A stretch of 64,000 nt of DNA, from contig NC_084461.1 of NCBI RefSeq assembly GCF_027409185.1, forward strand, positions 142,335,001 to 142,399,000. The letters run 5' to 3'. Positions 24,450-35,650 of this stretch are shown piece after piece. The stretch is from Cynocephalus volans. Lineage: Eukaryota; Chordata; Mammalia; Dermoptera; Cynocephalidae. The translations under genes were made by a program, and so were the position numbers. Within the stretch, counting starts at the first letter, position 1; each line of letters opens with the position of its first letter. The notes below the pieces were generated by a model, which saw nothing but the letters and a program-made list of their open reading frames with translations, ran no database searches and was not told the DNA's origin.

Positions 24450-24682
24450 GCATTTCTCAGCCTTAGCACTGATCAATATTGATATTTTGGACTGGATAAC
24501 AATTCTTCATTGGGTATGCCATCCTGTGTATAGTAGGATATTTAGCAGCACCCTTGGCCTCTGCCCACTAGATGCCAGTAGCACTCCCCTTCCCACCGTG
24601 ACAACCAAAAATGTCTTCAGATCTTACTAAATGCCCACTAGGGGTCAAAACTGCTCCCAGTTGAGAATCACTGAATTAAATG
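24450..24682 (-). mobile_element. MER20-like hAT DNA transposon remnant
   Basis: Contains 'tttctcagccttagcactga', 'tttggactggataacaattc', 'agcagcacccttggcctctg' and 'ttgagaatcactga', the reverse of the MER20 consensus as I recall it. About 230 bp, near full length. Confidence 0.75.
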
Positions 24683-24788
24683 TAATTTAAGAAAATGTAA
24701 TATAAGCAAAGAGACCACCCTTTGAACATGTCAATGAATGTGCATAACCTACTAGCACAGGAGAACATAGAGGCATGATTTCCCTTAC

Positions 24789-24983
24789 CTTTCATATATT
24801 TGAATGCTGGAGAAGTTTATCTCTCTATCAAAGCGGTATCTCCTGAAGTCCTCCATGCCGTCCTTGACCATGATGATAAACAGCACAATGGCCAATGGTA
24901 ACATGGTGATTTCCCTATGAAAGACTTCCATGGAGGGCATCCAGTTCAGAATCACCAGAAACAGGAAATAGAGGTTAGCCCAT
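24789..24983 (-). CDS. ATP10B: ATP10B exon B: transmembrane helices 1-2
   Basis: Second coding exon, 195 nt. It completes Arg96, encodes residues 97-160 and leaves two bases of codon 161. The acceptor is cttgctccttctag|A and the donor AAAG|gtaagg. The sequence [14 protein letters not shown] begins TM1 (about 98-117); a short luminal turn and TM2 (about 122-135) follow, then the cytosolic [13 protein letters not shown] segment that leads into the actuator domain. The protein matches recalled human ATP10B closely with no frame break. The intron to exon A is only 890 nt, whereas the next shared exon is about 15 kb away. Exon C in that intron encodes an equivalent stretch and would replace exons A and B. 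Confidence 0.93.
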
Positions 24984-25029
24984 CTAGAAGGAGCAAGCAA
25001 GGGGTGAGTGAGAACCAGAGAGAAATAGG

Positions 25030-25245
25030 GACAATAGGCTTTATAGCCAAAGTGATCTAGATTTAAATTCCATTCCTATTGTTTACCAGTTGAGTGACCT
25101 TCCTGAGCTGCTTCCTCTTGTGTAAAATGGAGAGAGTAATACCTACTTTAAAAGGTTATTATAAATATTACATGGTATAATATATGATAGGTACATAGTA
25201 GAGGGTTCTGGAGCAAAGTGGTTACTCAATAAATGGCAGCTTATA
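25030..25245 (+). mobile_element. MIR SINE relic within the exon A-exon B intron and beyond
   Basis: 'gagtgaccttcctgagctgc', 'cttgtgtaaaatggagagag' and 'gtggttactcaataaatgg' give a full MIR order. Confidence 0.75.
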
Positions 25246-25329
25246 ATAATAATTGCAAAATTTAGAATGATGTATAAGTATGTATTTTGATTTATAATTA
25301 AAAATAATTTCTCATGTATGACCTCAAAA

Positions 25330-25765
25330 GAGTGGCTTACGTTGTCAAGTTTTCCAAGTTTATCTTGTTTCCTTTTGCCATGGTGCCTTTGCACATGCAG
25401 GTCTGTCCACAGGAACGTTCGCCTGGCTCCCTTCTCTGACTTCTCTCTGCCCCTCTCACATTCTCTTCTTTTAGGTTATATTTCATTTGTTACTTCCTTA
25501 GGTAGGTCTTCCCCAACTTCTTTAACTAGGCCAGAATTCTCTATTATTCACTTTAATAGCACCATCTACCCCTTCTTGGAAGTACCTATTCCGGTTATAA
25601 TTGATATAGTTAAAATATTAATGTCTCTCTCTATCACTAGACAATGCATTCAGTGAGAATAGTCTCTCTCTTTTTCTCTCATGTACCATTTTCTCATGTA
25701 GCATCCAGCACCTGGCCTGAGACAGAATAGACCTGATAAATAACTTATTGAATGAATGACAAAAA
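25330..25765 (+). mobile_element. L2 LINE 3' relic
   Basis: Typical L2 3' end: 'gccatggtgcctttgcacat', 'taggtaggtcttccccaact', 'gcatccagcacctggcctga' and 'taacttattgaatgaatga'. It lies within the short intron between exons A and B, antisense to the gene. Confidence 0.8.
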
Positions 25766-25873
25766 CTTAAAGTACACGCATCTGGATATTAAAAGAAAGG
25801 TGGCATCTCTGAGTTGATCTAAGTGGCGAATACTTAGTTAAAATGTATATTGTTTGGACAAGTGGATGCGTAC

Positions 25874-26180
25874 CTGTGAAACTGCTCAAAGAGATTCTGG
25901 GGGAGGAAGGTGAAGAGGGTGTATTTGGTTGTGCAGATTCTGTTGCTGGAGTATCTCTTGGAGACCTTCTCGCAATCTGGGTGGAATGCGCTGTTGTTGG
26001 GGAACACAACCCGCTGCTGTGTCAGGTTGTGTTTTAGGTTGTAGCTCTGCCTTCTCTTATCTGGGGAGAGTAGTGGTGTGGTTTCTGACGGAGACCAGGG
26101 AACACCATCTCTAACTCGCCACTGCCACCGGTGCCAAGATGAGTCCACTGAGAGGGCCATTTTTGGCAACAGGCTGAGGT
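25874..26180 (-). CDS. ATP10B: ATP10B exon A: 5' UTR end, start codon and N-terminus (CDS 26160-25874)
   Basis: First coding exon of a class-5 P4-ATPase. The family flips phospholipids or glycosphingolipids from the exoplasmic/luminal to the cytosolic leaflet; human ATP10B is known as a late-endosomal/lysosomal glucosylceramide and phosphatidylcholine flippase. The acceptor ends ctgttttcag at 26181, and the ATG (26160-26158) starts [12 protein letters not shown], which I recognise as the ATP10B N-terminus. The exon encodes residues 1-95 plus two bases of codon 96. It shows an acidic dileucine-type motif ETTPLL (26-31) and the P4 signature TTKYT...FEQFHR (77-96). The donor is CAG|gtacgc at 25873, so the intron is phase 2. 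The reading frame extends upstream of the ATG only through TTG CCA AAA, so 26160 is the natural start. The splice acceptor 20 bases before the ATG implies at least one further noncoding 5' exon, not identified here. Confidence 0.93.
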
Positions 26181-26514
26181 CTGAAAACAGATAGATGAAG
26201 TCTCTGTGATTAGGAGAAATGTTTCATGTCAACACATGAAGTCACTATGATTAGGAGAAACATGTGACATAGCCTGTTCACTCATCCACTCATCCATGCA
26301 AGGTTGACACTGGGGTACAATGTGAGAAAAACAGGTTCAGTCCCTACGATTCATATGTTCTAGGGTGAGAGACATTAAACAAATAATTACATAAATAATA
26401 CACAAGTGACACTGTGATAGGGCCATGTAAGCACTGAAGAGGGTGGGAAGCGTTGATGACCTAGTTGGGGCTATCAGAGAAGAACATAAGTATGGCCTGG
26501 TGGGATACAACCAT

Positions 26515-26665
26515 GGAGGTTAGCATTCTAGCCCTGGTTCATTCCTAACACACAACCTTGCTGGTCTCCAGTCTTCTCACTGTAAAAATGAGGAAAACTA
26601 TTCTTACTATACTTTTTTCACAAGATTTTTGTGACGAACAAATTGGACAGTACATAAAAGTATGT
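26515..26665 (+). mobile_element. MIR SINE fragment
   Basis: 'ggtctccagtcttctcactg', 'taaaaatgaggaaaactat' and 'acaagatttttgtgacgaac' fit a diverged MIR. It lies upstream of ATP10B exon A. Confidence 0.5.
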
Positions 26666-27151
26666 TGGGACATATCCTAAAACAAAGGGAATGGTATTGA
26701 TTCTTTAGGTTTTTGTTGGCTCTAAAATTTTGTGATACTGAAGCCATTTGGAGAAACCCATCTATGGTCAGAACCTCAAATGAGAATGGTAAGTGGAAGA
26801 GAGGAGACAGTTCTTTCCTATGAAGTTTGGATATGAGGTGACTGGGCTGTGCTGACTGTTGTCCCGTGAACATCGGCTGGCCTTTTCTGATCTGGTTCCC
26901 TGCAGGTGGGGGTGAGAAGGATTCCTTCCTTCCTTCCCACTTATTTAGTGGTTTCTGAAATTGAGAACTTGGTCAAGCAGATGCTGTTCCTAGATGACAG
27001 AGGAATGCTGCTTTGTCTAGTATTTTACCGTTTCTGAGCTCTTTTAATGGAACCTACAAGTAAACCCTCAAGTTTCTATTCAGCCAAATTTTGTTAAAGA
27101 CTCAGTAGGCTGTTATTCAAAGATACATTTTGTAAAGTTAGAAGTTGTATG

Positions 27152-28680
27152 GTCGGTTTTCAAGATGGCGCCGGCTGCGGCGGCTGGCGCGGAGTAGCTG
27201 AGGTGGAAAAGGCGGCCACTAGGCCTCAGGCAGCCGGGAAACTTGTGGTCCTTCCTCTTGCCATCTCTTAAGGGAGGACCGCTGCTGCTGGCCGGTCGTG
27301 GGGGGTGACCGCCACTTTGCCCCTGGCAGGAGAGGCTGCCTCATTTACAGGCAACAGCTTTGAAGTGTGGAGCAGGAAAAGAACTGTTTCTTAGCTGCAA
27401 AAGCGAGTCTCGAAACAGGGAACACGGCGCCAGGGCTGCTGTGGATGCAGCCAGCATCCCGGAGGCCGGGGCCGCGCTGAAGGCGGCCAGTGGCCCTATT
27501 CAGGATTCGAGGTGTCAGGCCGGCATTAAAGAAGATTCCTGGGAGCGCCCGAGCCGTGCCGTGACTGAACAGCCCGAGGCGGCAGCAGCCGAGAACACGG
27601 AAGGCGACAAACCAGAGACAGAGAGCGAGCACCCGACCTGGCACAGCACTGTGAGTGACCCCCTGGTCCAGCTCTGTTTGGGGGGCGGATGCCCACGCGG
27701 CTCCCGCCTGCACCACCAGCCCACTCACCGCCCTGGTGCTGCCTCCATTTTCCCAGGTGCGGGCAGCTCCGCCCTGCTCGGCCATCACTGAGCCCTCCCA
27801 CTTGCTTTCCGGAGCCTGCAGACCGGCCTCCTCTCCCACTCCCTCCGCGGTTCTCTGGCGGGGCTGGTGGCGTTGGGCATACCCGGCCAGTGTTGGGAGG
27901 GCAAGGAAGTAGGGCGGGCCGACTGTCACTCCACCACACCCTGGACTCCGGCCCCCGGTAAGCTTCCTGTTACTAGGAGGCAGATACCATCTCTGCGGCC
28001 ACCAGTTTGGAAAAAAGCCTAACGAATTACTGGTTGGGAATAGTGTGGTAGGAGAGTTCCCAGGTCCGCTTGAACCTGCTGGAGAGCAGGCTGCAGGCGG
28101 GCGCTAGGCTCGGTTTATACCGGGAGGATACAAAGGTGAACAAGACCCGAGAAAGATCTACACAGTGCTACAAAGGCACCCAGAGCGACCGGTTGTCTGT
28201 GCCTAGCAGAAACCTGGTAGACTTCCTGGGCGAGGCGGTGCCGAGCAGGGTCTTGAAGGCCCAGCTGATAGACGAGGGGTGCAGAAGACACGCCCCAGCC
28301 CAGCACAGTGCGCACAGAGGGGGGAGACGTGCGGCCTGGGAGGCGGAGACTCGACAGAAACCACACACCCGGTGGGGTGGCCACTGCATGATCTAACAGC
28401 CTGGGCCAGAGCACACAGAACGGGGAGAAGTCCTGCACAGGAAGTGAAAGCTCAACAGAGATCACACACCCTGTGGTACGTGATCCACCAGCCCAGCAGA
28501 GTCCAACCTGACCAGAAAGGTGGCTCCCCGGAGAAGCCCAAGACCCGAGGCAACCACACACACAAGGCACTAGAGGCCAACTGAGCAGTCACGGAGGGAG
28601 CCATACCAAATTAGCAACCACAGCAACATCCTAGTTAGTCATTAGTCTCAAACCGGTGGTCTGTGCAACCCCCTGCCACA
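27152..28680 (+). promoter_or_regulatory. L1 5' UTR/internal promoter
   Basis: GC- and CpG-rich 1.5-kb leader with a YY1-type site near its first bases. L1 5' UTRs are internal RNA polymerase II promoters, and in human elements they also fire in the antisense direction. Here antisense transcription would run toward ATP10B exon A. ORFs within it (for example 27345-27929) are composition artefacts. Confidence 0.75.
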
Positions 28681-29616
28681 ATGAATAAACACCAAAAAAA
28701 AGATACCAGAAATACAAAAAATCAAGAAAGTACACCACCAAAAGTTAATAAATCTCATACTCTAGATCCTATAGAACAAGAAGCCCTTGAAATGACTGAC
28801 AAGGAATTTCGAGTGATAATTCTAAGGAAACTGAATGAGATACAAGAAAACTCAGCCAGACATCATGATGAAATGAGGAAAAGTATACAGGATCTGAAAG
28901 AGGAAATGTACAAGGAAATCAATGTCTTGAAAAAAAATGTAGCAGAACTTGCTGAACTGAAGAAGTTATTCAGCAAAATAAAAAACACAACGGAGAGTTT
29001 AACCAGCAGGCTTGTCGAAGTTGAAGAGAGAACCTCTGAACTTGAAGATGGGCTGTTTGAAATAGCACAAGCAGACAAAAAGAAAGAAAAAAGAATCAAG
29101 GACATGGAAGAAAATCTGAGAGAGATATCAGACAACCTCAAGCGCTCAAATATCCGAGTCATGGGTATTCCAGAAGGGGAGGAAAATGGAGATTCCATTG
29201 AAAACATATTCAACAAAATAGTGGCAGAAAACTTCCCAGGTATAGGAAAAATCACAGATCTTCAGATCCAGGAAGCTCAACGATCTCCAAACGTATTCAA
29301 CCCAAAAAGGCTTTCTCCAAGACATGTCATAGTCAAATTGGCAAAACTCAGAGACAAAGAGAGAATCTTAAAAGCTGCAAGAGAGAAGCGTCAAATCACC
29401 TATAAGGGAGCCCCAATCAGATTAACATCAGACTTTTCATCACAAACCCTAAAAGCTAGAAAGGAATGGGATGATATTTTCAAAATACTAAAAGACAAAG
29501 ATTGCCAGCCAAGAATACTCTACCCTGCAAGGCTATCCTTCCGAAATGAGGGGCAAATAGTATATTTCTCAGACAAACAAAAACTGCGGGAGTTCACTAC
29601 CACACGACCACCCTGA
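28681..29616 (+). CDS. L1 ORF1p-like RNA-binding protein, open but shortened
   Basis: Open reading frame of 311 residues from MNKHQKKDTRN. ORF1p is the trimeric nucleic-acid chaperone of the L1 ribonucleoprotein. Visible parts are a basic N-terminus, a long heptad-rich coiled coil (about residues 45-150, rich in E/K/L), an RRM-like segment beginning near NIRVMGIPEGEE, and a C-terminal domain with ARKEWDDIFKILK and ILYPARLSF. I prefer the ATG at 28681 over the in-frame ATG at 28663 because MNKHQKK resembles the basic start of other ORF1p. The frame stops at TGA after TTRPP. The following codons (QEILKGVL) are still in the ORF1-like frame and match the older L1 near 51165, so about the last two dozen residues seem lost. 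Confidence 0.85.
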   Translation: MNKHQKKDTRNTKNQESTPPKVNKSHTLDPIEQEALEMTDKEFRVIILRKLNEIQENSARHHDEMRKSIQDLKEEMYKEINVLKKNVAELAELKKLFSKIKNTTESLTSRLVEVEERTSELEDGLFEIAQADKKKEKRIKDMEENLREISDNLKRSNIRVMGIPEGEENGDSIENIFNKIVAENFPGIGKITDLQIQEAQRSPNVFNPKRLSPRHVIVKLAKLRDKERILKAAREKRQITYKGAPIRLTSDFSSQTLKARKEWDDIFKILKDKDCQPRILYPARLSFRNEGQIVYFSDKQKLREFTTTRPP

Positions 29617-29848
29617 CAAGAAATCCTCAAGGGAGTACTGGGTTTGGTTCCTGAAAAATAACTACCACTGCCATAAAAACCCAAGAAAAATCTAAACCCA
29701 CTAGTATAATAAAAATGGCATTCATGAAGAGAAAACAAGCTAACAAAAACACTATCTACAACCTAAGGAACCACCAAACAAAGAAAGCAAACAGTAAATC
29801 AGAAAGCAAGGAACAAAAGAAACCTAAGACAACCAAACATCCAATAAA

Positions 29849-32800
29849 ATGCTAGGAATAAATCAACACCTTTCAATAACAACTCTTAATGTAAAAGGCT
29901 TAAATTCCCCAATTAAAAGACACAGACTGGCTGACTGGATCAAAAAGCAAGACCCAACTATATGCTGCCTACAAGAGACCCACCTCACCCATAAAGACTC
30001 ACACAGACTAAGAGTGAAAGGATGGAAAAAGATTTACCATGCAAACAGAAAAGAAAAACGAGCTGGAGTGGCTATTCTTATATCTGACAAAATAGACTTT
30101 AAACTAAAAACCATAAGAAGAGACAATGAGGGACACTACTTAATGATAAAAGGTCTGATCCATCAAGAAGACATAACAATCATAAATATGTATGCACCCA
30201 ATGTTGGAGCAGCCAGATTTATAAAAGAAACTCTATTAGACCTAAAGAAGGAAATAGACACTAATACCGTAATAGCAGGGGACCTGAACACCCCACTGTC
30301 AATATTAGACAGATCATCTAGGCAAAGAATCAGTAGAGAAACACAAGATCTAAACAAGCCTCTAGACTAATTGGAATTGGCAGATATCTACAGAACATTC
30401 CACCCAACAACCTCAGAATATTCATTCTTCTCAACAGCACATGGATCATTCTCCAGGATAGATCACATATTAGGTCACAAATCAAGCCTCAATAAATTCA
30501 AAAAAATTGGAATTATCCCATGTATCTTCTCAGACCACAATGGATTAAAACTAGAAATTAATAACAAACGAAACTCTGGAAACTATACAAACACATGGAA
30601 ATTAAACAGCATTCTACTTAATGACATATGGGTCCAAGAAGAAATCAAGCAGGAAATCAAAAAATTTATTGAGACTAATGAAACCAATGATACATCATAC
30701 CAAAACCTGTGGGATACTGCAAAAGCAGTATTGAGGGGGAAATTTATTTCATTAAACACTCACTTCAGAAGAATGGAAAGATGGCAAGTGAACAACCTAA
30801 CACTTCGCCTTAAAGAACTAGAAAAACAAGAATAATCCAAACCTAAAGTTAGCAGACAGAAAGAAATCATTAAGATCAGAGCAGAACTGAATGAAATTGA
30901 AAACCAAAAAACAATTCAAAAGATCAACGAATCAAAAAGTTGGTTTTTTGAAAAGATAAATAAAATTGACAAACCATTAGCATGGCTAACAAAAAAAAAG
31001 AAGAGAGAAGACTCAAATAACAAAAATTAGAAATGAAAAAGGTGATATTACAACTGATTCATCTGAAATACAAGGAATCATTCGAGACTACTATAAACAA
31101 CTATACGCCAACAAATTTGAAAATCTGGAGGAAATGGATAAATTTCTGGACACACACAAGCTCCCAAAACTGAACTGTGAAGACGTAGAAAATTTGAACA
31201 GACCAATAACAATAAAGGAGATTGAAGCTGTTATCAGAAGGCTCCCAACAAAGAAAAGCCCAGGACCAGATGGATTCACAGCAGAATTTTACCAAACATT
31301 CAAAGAGGAATTGACACCGATTCTTTACAAACTATTCCAAAAGATTGAAACGGACGCAAATCTCCCAAACTCATTCTATGAAGCAAACATCATCCTGATA
31401 CCAAAACCAGGTAAAGATACAACCAAAAAAGAAAACTACAAGCTGATATCCTTGATGAATATAGATGCAAAAATCCTCACTAAAATACTAGCAAACAGAA
31501 TACAGCAACACATACGTAAAATTATTCATCACGATCAAGTGGGATTCATCCCAGGGATGCAAGGTTGGTTCAACATATGCAAATCAATAAATGTGATACA
31601 CCATATTAATAAACTCAAACACAAGGACCATATGATCATCTCTATAGATGCTGAAAAAGCATTTGATAAAATTCAGCACTCATTCATGACAAAGACCCTC
31701 TATAAGTTAGGTATAGAGGGAAAGTATCTCAACATAATTAAAGCCATATATGACAAACCCACTGCCAATATCATCCTGAATGGGGAAAAGCTGAAAGCTT
31801 TTCCTTTAAGAACAGGAACTAGACAAGGATGCCCACTCTCACCACTCCTATTCAACATAGTGTTGGAAGTACTAGCCAGAGCAATCAGAGAAGAGAAGGA
31901 AATAAAGGGCATCCAGATCGGAAAAGATGAAGTCAAACTGTCCCTGTTTGCAGATGACATGATCCTATATATCGAAGAGCCTAAAACCTCTACAAAAAAA
32001 CTCTTGGAATTGATAAATGATTTCAGCAGAGTAGCAGGATACAAAATCAACACACAAAAATCAGTAGCATTTCTTTTCTCCAGTAGTGAACATGCAGAAG
32101 GAGAAATCAAGAAAGCCTGCCCATTTACAATAGCCACCAAAAAAATAAAATACTTAGGAATTGAGTTAACCAAGGAGGTGAAAAATCTCTACAATGAGAA
32201 CTACAAACCACTGCTGAGAGAAATTAGAGAGGATACAAGAAGATGGAAAGATATCCCATGCTCTTGGATTGGAAGAATCAACATAGTGAAAATGTCCATA
32301 CTACCCAAAGTGATATACAAATTCAATGCAATCCCCATGAAAATTCCAAAGACATTTTTCTCAGAAATGGAAAAAACTATTCAGACATTTATATGGAACA
32401 ATAAAAGACCACACATAGCCAAAGCAATGCTGAGCAAAAAAATAAAGCTGGAGGCATAACACTACCTGATTTTAAGCTATACTACAAAGCTATAATAACC
32501 AAAACAGTATGGTACTGGCATAAAAACAGACACACTGACCAATGGAATAGAATAGAGAATCCAGAAATCAACCCACACACTTACTGCCATCTGATCTTTG
32601 ACAAAGGCACCAAGCCTATTCACTGGGGAAGGGACTGCCTCTTCAGCAAATGGTGCTGGGATAACTGGATATCCATATGCAGGAGAATGAAACTAGATCC
32701 ATACCTCTCACCGTATACTAAAATCAACTCAAAATGGATTAAGGATTTAAATATACACCCTGAAACAATAAAACTTCTTAAAGAAAACATAGGAGAAACA

Positions 32801-33676
32801 CTTCAGGAAATAGGACTGGGCACAGACTTCATGAATACGACCCCAAAAGCACGGGCAACCAAAGGAAAAATAAACAAATGGGATTATATCAAACTAAAAA
32901 GCTTCTGCACAGCAAAAGAAACAATTAAAAGAGTTAAAAGACAACCAACAGAGTGGGAGAAAATATTTGCAAAATATACATCTGACAAAGGATTAATATG
33001 CAGAATATATAAGGAACTCAAACAACTTTACAAGAAGAAAACAAGCAACCCAATGAAAAAATGGGCAAAAGAGCTAAGCAGGCATTTCTCTAAGGAAGAT
33101 ATACAAATGGCCAACAGACATATGAAAAAATGCTCCACATCACTCAGCATCCGGGAAATGCAAATCAAAACCACATTGAGATACCATCTAACCCCAGTTA
33201 GGATGGCTAAAATCCAAAAGACTCTGAACGATAAATGCTGGTGAGGCTGCGGAGAAAAAGGAACTCTCATACATTGTTGGTGGGACTGCAAAATGGTGCA
33301 GCCTCTATGGAAAATGGTATGGAGGTTCCTCAAACAATTGCAGATAGATCTACCATACGACCCAGCTATCCCACTGTTGGGAATATACCCAGAGGAATGG
33401 AAATCATCAAGTCGAAGGTATACCTGTTCCCCAATGTTCATCGCACCACTCTTTACAATAGCCAAGAGTTGGAACCAGCCCAAATGCCCATCATCAGATG
33501 AGTGGATACGGAAAATGTGGTACATCTACACAATGGAATACTACTCAGCTATAAAAACGAATGAAATACTGCCATTTGCAACAACATGGATGGACCTTGA
33601 GAGAATTATATTAAGTGAAACAAGTCAGGCACAGAAAGAGAAATACCACATGTTCTTACTTATTGGTGGGAGCTAA
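29849..33676 (+). pseudogene. L1 ORF2 (endonuclease-reverse transcriptase), disrupted
   Basis: ORF2 encodes the APE-type endonuclease, reverse transcriptase and C-terminal zinc-knuckle region. The endonuclease part is 29849-30835 ([26 protein letters not shown]). It is cut by an in-frame TAA at 30368-30370 and ends at TAA 30833-30835. After a frame change near 30836-31133 the reverse transcriptase runs 31134-32459 with the catalytic FADD at 31947-31958. It then breaks at an A-rich run near 32440. The C-terminal part continues at 32687-33244, has an in-frame TGA at 33242-33244, and finishes at 33676. Multiple lesions make it nonfunctional, but long intact blocks and the perfect TSD suggest a fairly recent insertion. 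Confidence 0.92.
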
Positions 33677-33690
33677 AAATTAATATATAA

Positions 33691-33693
<3 letters not shown>

Positions 33694-33754
<61 letters not shown>
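33694..33754. repeat. (CA)30 microsatellite in L1 3' UTR
   Basis: Uninterrupted CA dinucleotides. The related L1 fragment at 41799-42813 carries the same repeat, shorter (near 41986-42019), so the repeat is built into this L1 subfamily's 3' UTR. Confidence 0.97.
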
Positions 33755-33759
<5 letters not shown>

Positions 33760-33947
33760 CCGGGGGGGGGGAGAAGATATAAAAACCACAATTATTTGAA
33801 GTTGATACGACAAGCAAACAGAAAGGACATTGTTGGGGGGGAGGGGGGGAGGGAGAAGGGAGGGAGGTCTTGGTGATGGGGAGCAATAATCAGCTACAAT
33901 GTATATCGACAAAATAAAATTAAAAAAAAAAAAAAAGAAGTTGTATG

Positions 33948-35180
33948 TAATGGTCCTTTCTACTTAGTAGGCTCATCAGATGATTGTCTTTTGAATAAGA
34001 GGATGAGTGAATGTCAGATATTATAATCTTACAATGAACATCCCAGCCTGTCATTGAAAATATCACCTAAGAAAAAAGTTCCATTTCTGGTTTAAATGGT
34101 AATATTTTACCTTTCTGATGCCGATGTGATCTGACACTCATCATAACTCTCCTCATGGCTTTAATCAATTGAAATGATTTTTAATCCATGGACCCCAACT
34201 GTGGGATGTGCTTCAGAGACTCAGTAAGCCCTTGTAGCAAGCATGAAAAAAAATAAATGCAATTATGGATGCCTATCATAATGTGACCAAAACTAGTCTC
34301 ATGACATCTGTCAGGCCAGAAATAATATTATATATCTTCTTTCTCATTATGAAAGATATGCCCCATTTATGGGTTCTCTTTTTATTGCAAAGGAAAAGAT
34401 ATTGAAAAAATAATTCATGAATAGAGTTAAAAATGCAAATGAGAAATCTTGCCTTGGCTAATGCCATACATATGAGACTCCTCTCACTTTTAGATAGTGA
34501 GATCTTAAATAAAGAGATTGGATTGACACAGGAGATGCAGGTATTTTAGGTGGGGTAGTTTAAAAGTACATTTATCATAATCATATTCTTTATTTTTATT
34601 TTTTAACAATGTAAAATAAACTTCCTTAAAAATAAAGCAGATGGAAAATGGATGCCAAATTAGTGCATGAAAGTTTGATAAGAAACTGGATATTTCCATA
34701 CTTTCAAAGTATCCTCTCCCAGTATTGTTAATTACAATGACAAAAAGAATCACTTTTTAGTGGAGAAATTTGGTAGGCACCACCTTACCCAAGAGATCAA
34801 AGCAAGTATAACCAATATTGGGATAAGATGACATCTGTGCTTCCTGATATGATGTACTGAGGAGAATATGGCATCACTTCTGGTATAGAAACATTAAGAA
34901 ACCTCAAATTGGTAGTTATTCTACAAAATAATTGACTGTTTTTCAAGTGCAAAAGGCCAAAGAAAGGCAAAGGAACTGTTTACAATTAAAAAAAACTAAA
35001 AAAATATAAAGACTAAATGTAGTGTGTGATGCTGGTTTGGATCCTGGACAAGGGCAAGATAAAATAGGTATGACATTGTTTGACAGCAGGAGGAATTTGA
35101 ATATGAACTGCAGATTAGATAATGGTATTTTAATAATGTTAAGTTTCCTGGTTTTGATAATAATATGGTGGTTACATATA
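33948..35180. other. AT-rich noncoding stretch with an old L1M-type 3' piece at its end
   Basis: From about 35015 to 35235 the text 'ttaagtttcctggttttgat' and 'gaaatccatcctgaagtatt' resembles old L1M 3' UTRs. The rest is unrecognised. Confidence 0.45.
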
Positions 35181-35650
35181 TATAGAAATTCTAATTCTTA
35201 GGAAATCCATCCTGAAGTATTTAGGGAAAAGGTCAAGATATCTCAATAGTTCAGAAAAAAATGTATATGTTTGCATATATGTGTGTATATGTATATATGT
35301 ATACAAACACACACACACGTACACAGTAGCAGAGTCAGGGAAGGCTTCCTGGAAAAAGGAACATTTATTTCAACAGTTACCGAAAGAAACATATAAGAGT
35401 TAGCTAGGTAGAGAGGTGGGGGAGTGGTGTTACAGGTGGAGGACCTGGCGCCAGAAACAGAAAGATGTTCATAGGGGTGTCCTATATGGAACTGGGGGAC
35501 AAAGAGAAACAAAAATTGGGGCTGGAGAGATAGACCGGGTCAGATGGCTAGTTAAGGCTATTATGCTGAGAGTTAAAAGGGAATCCTGAAGAGTTTTAGG
35601 TGGGAAGTGACATGATGTGAGCTGTGGATTCCAAGCATTATTTTGGCCAA

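Larger units (their letters stand above)
9771..24788 (-). other. ATP10B: ATP10B intron between exons B and D
   Basis: About 15.0 kb bounded by gtaagg (24788) and cccacccaag (9771). It contains exon C, MIR and L2 relics, one minus-strand MaLR LTR and a possible retrocopy near 12 kb. No other coding exon was recognised in it. Confidence 0.85.
27152..33935 (+). mobile_element. Full-length L1 retrotransposon with 12-bp TSD
   Basis: 6.8-kb LINE-1: GC-rich 5' UTR (27152-28680), ORF1 (28681-29616), broken ORF2 (29849-33676), a 3' UTR with (CA)30 and G-rich tracts, and poly(A) ending at 33935. The perfect TSD AGAAGTTGTATG lies at 27140-27151 and 33936-33947. The YY1-type site CAAGATGGCG sits at 27161-27170, about 10 bases from the 5' end as in intact L1 promoters, so the copy is complete. 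It lies 0.97 kb upstream of ATP10B exon A in the opposite orientation. ORF2 carries several inactivating changes, so it cannot move on its own. Confidence 0.95.

Noticed and set aside
27345..27961. Several overlapping ORFs on both strands, up to 194 aa
   Set aside because: They fall in the GC-rich L1 5' UTR, where stop codons are rare by composition; none has a domain.
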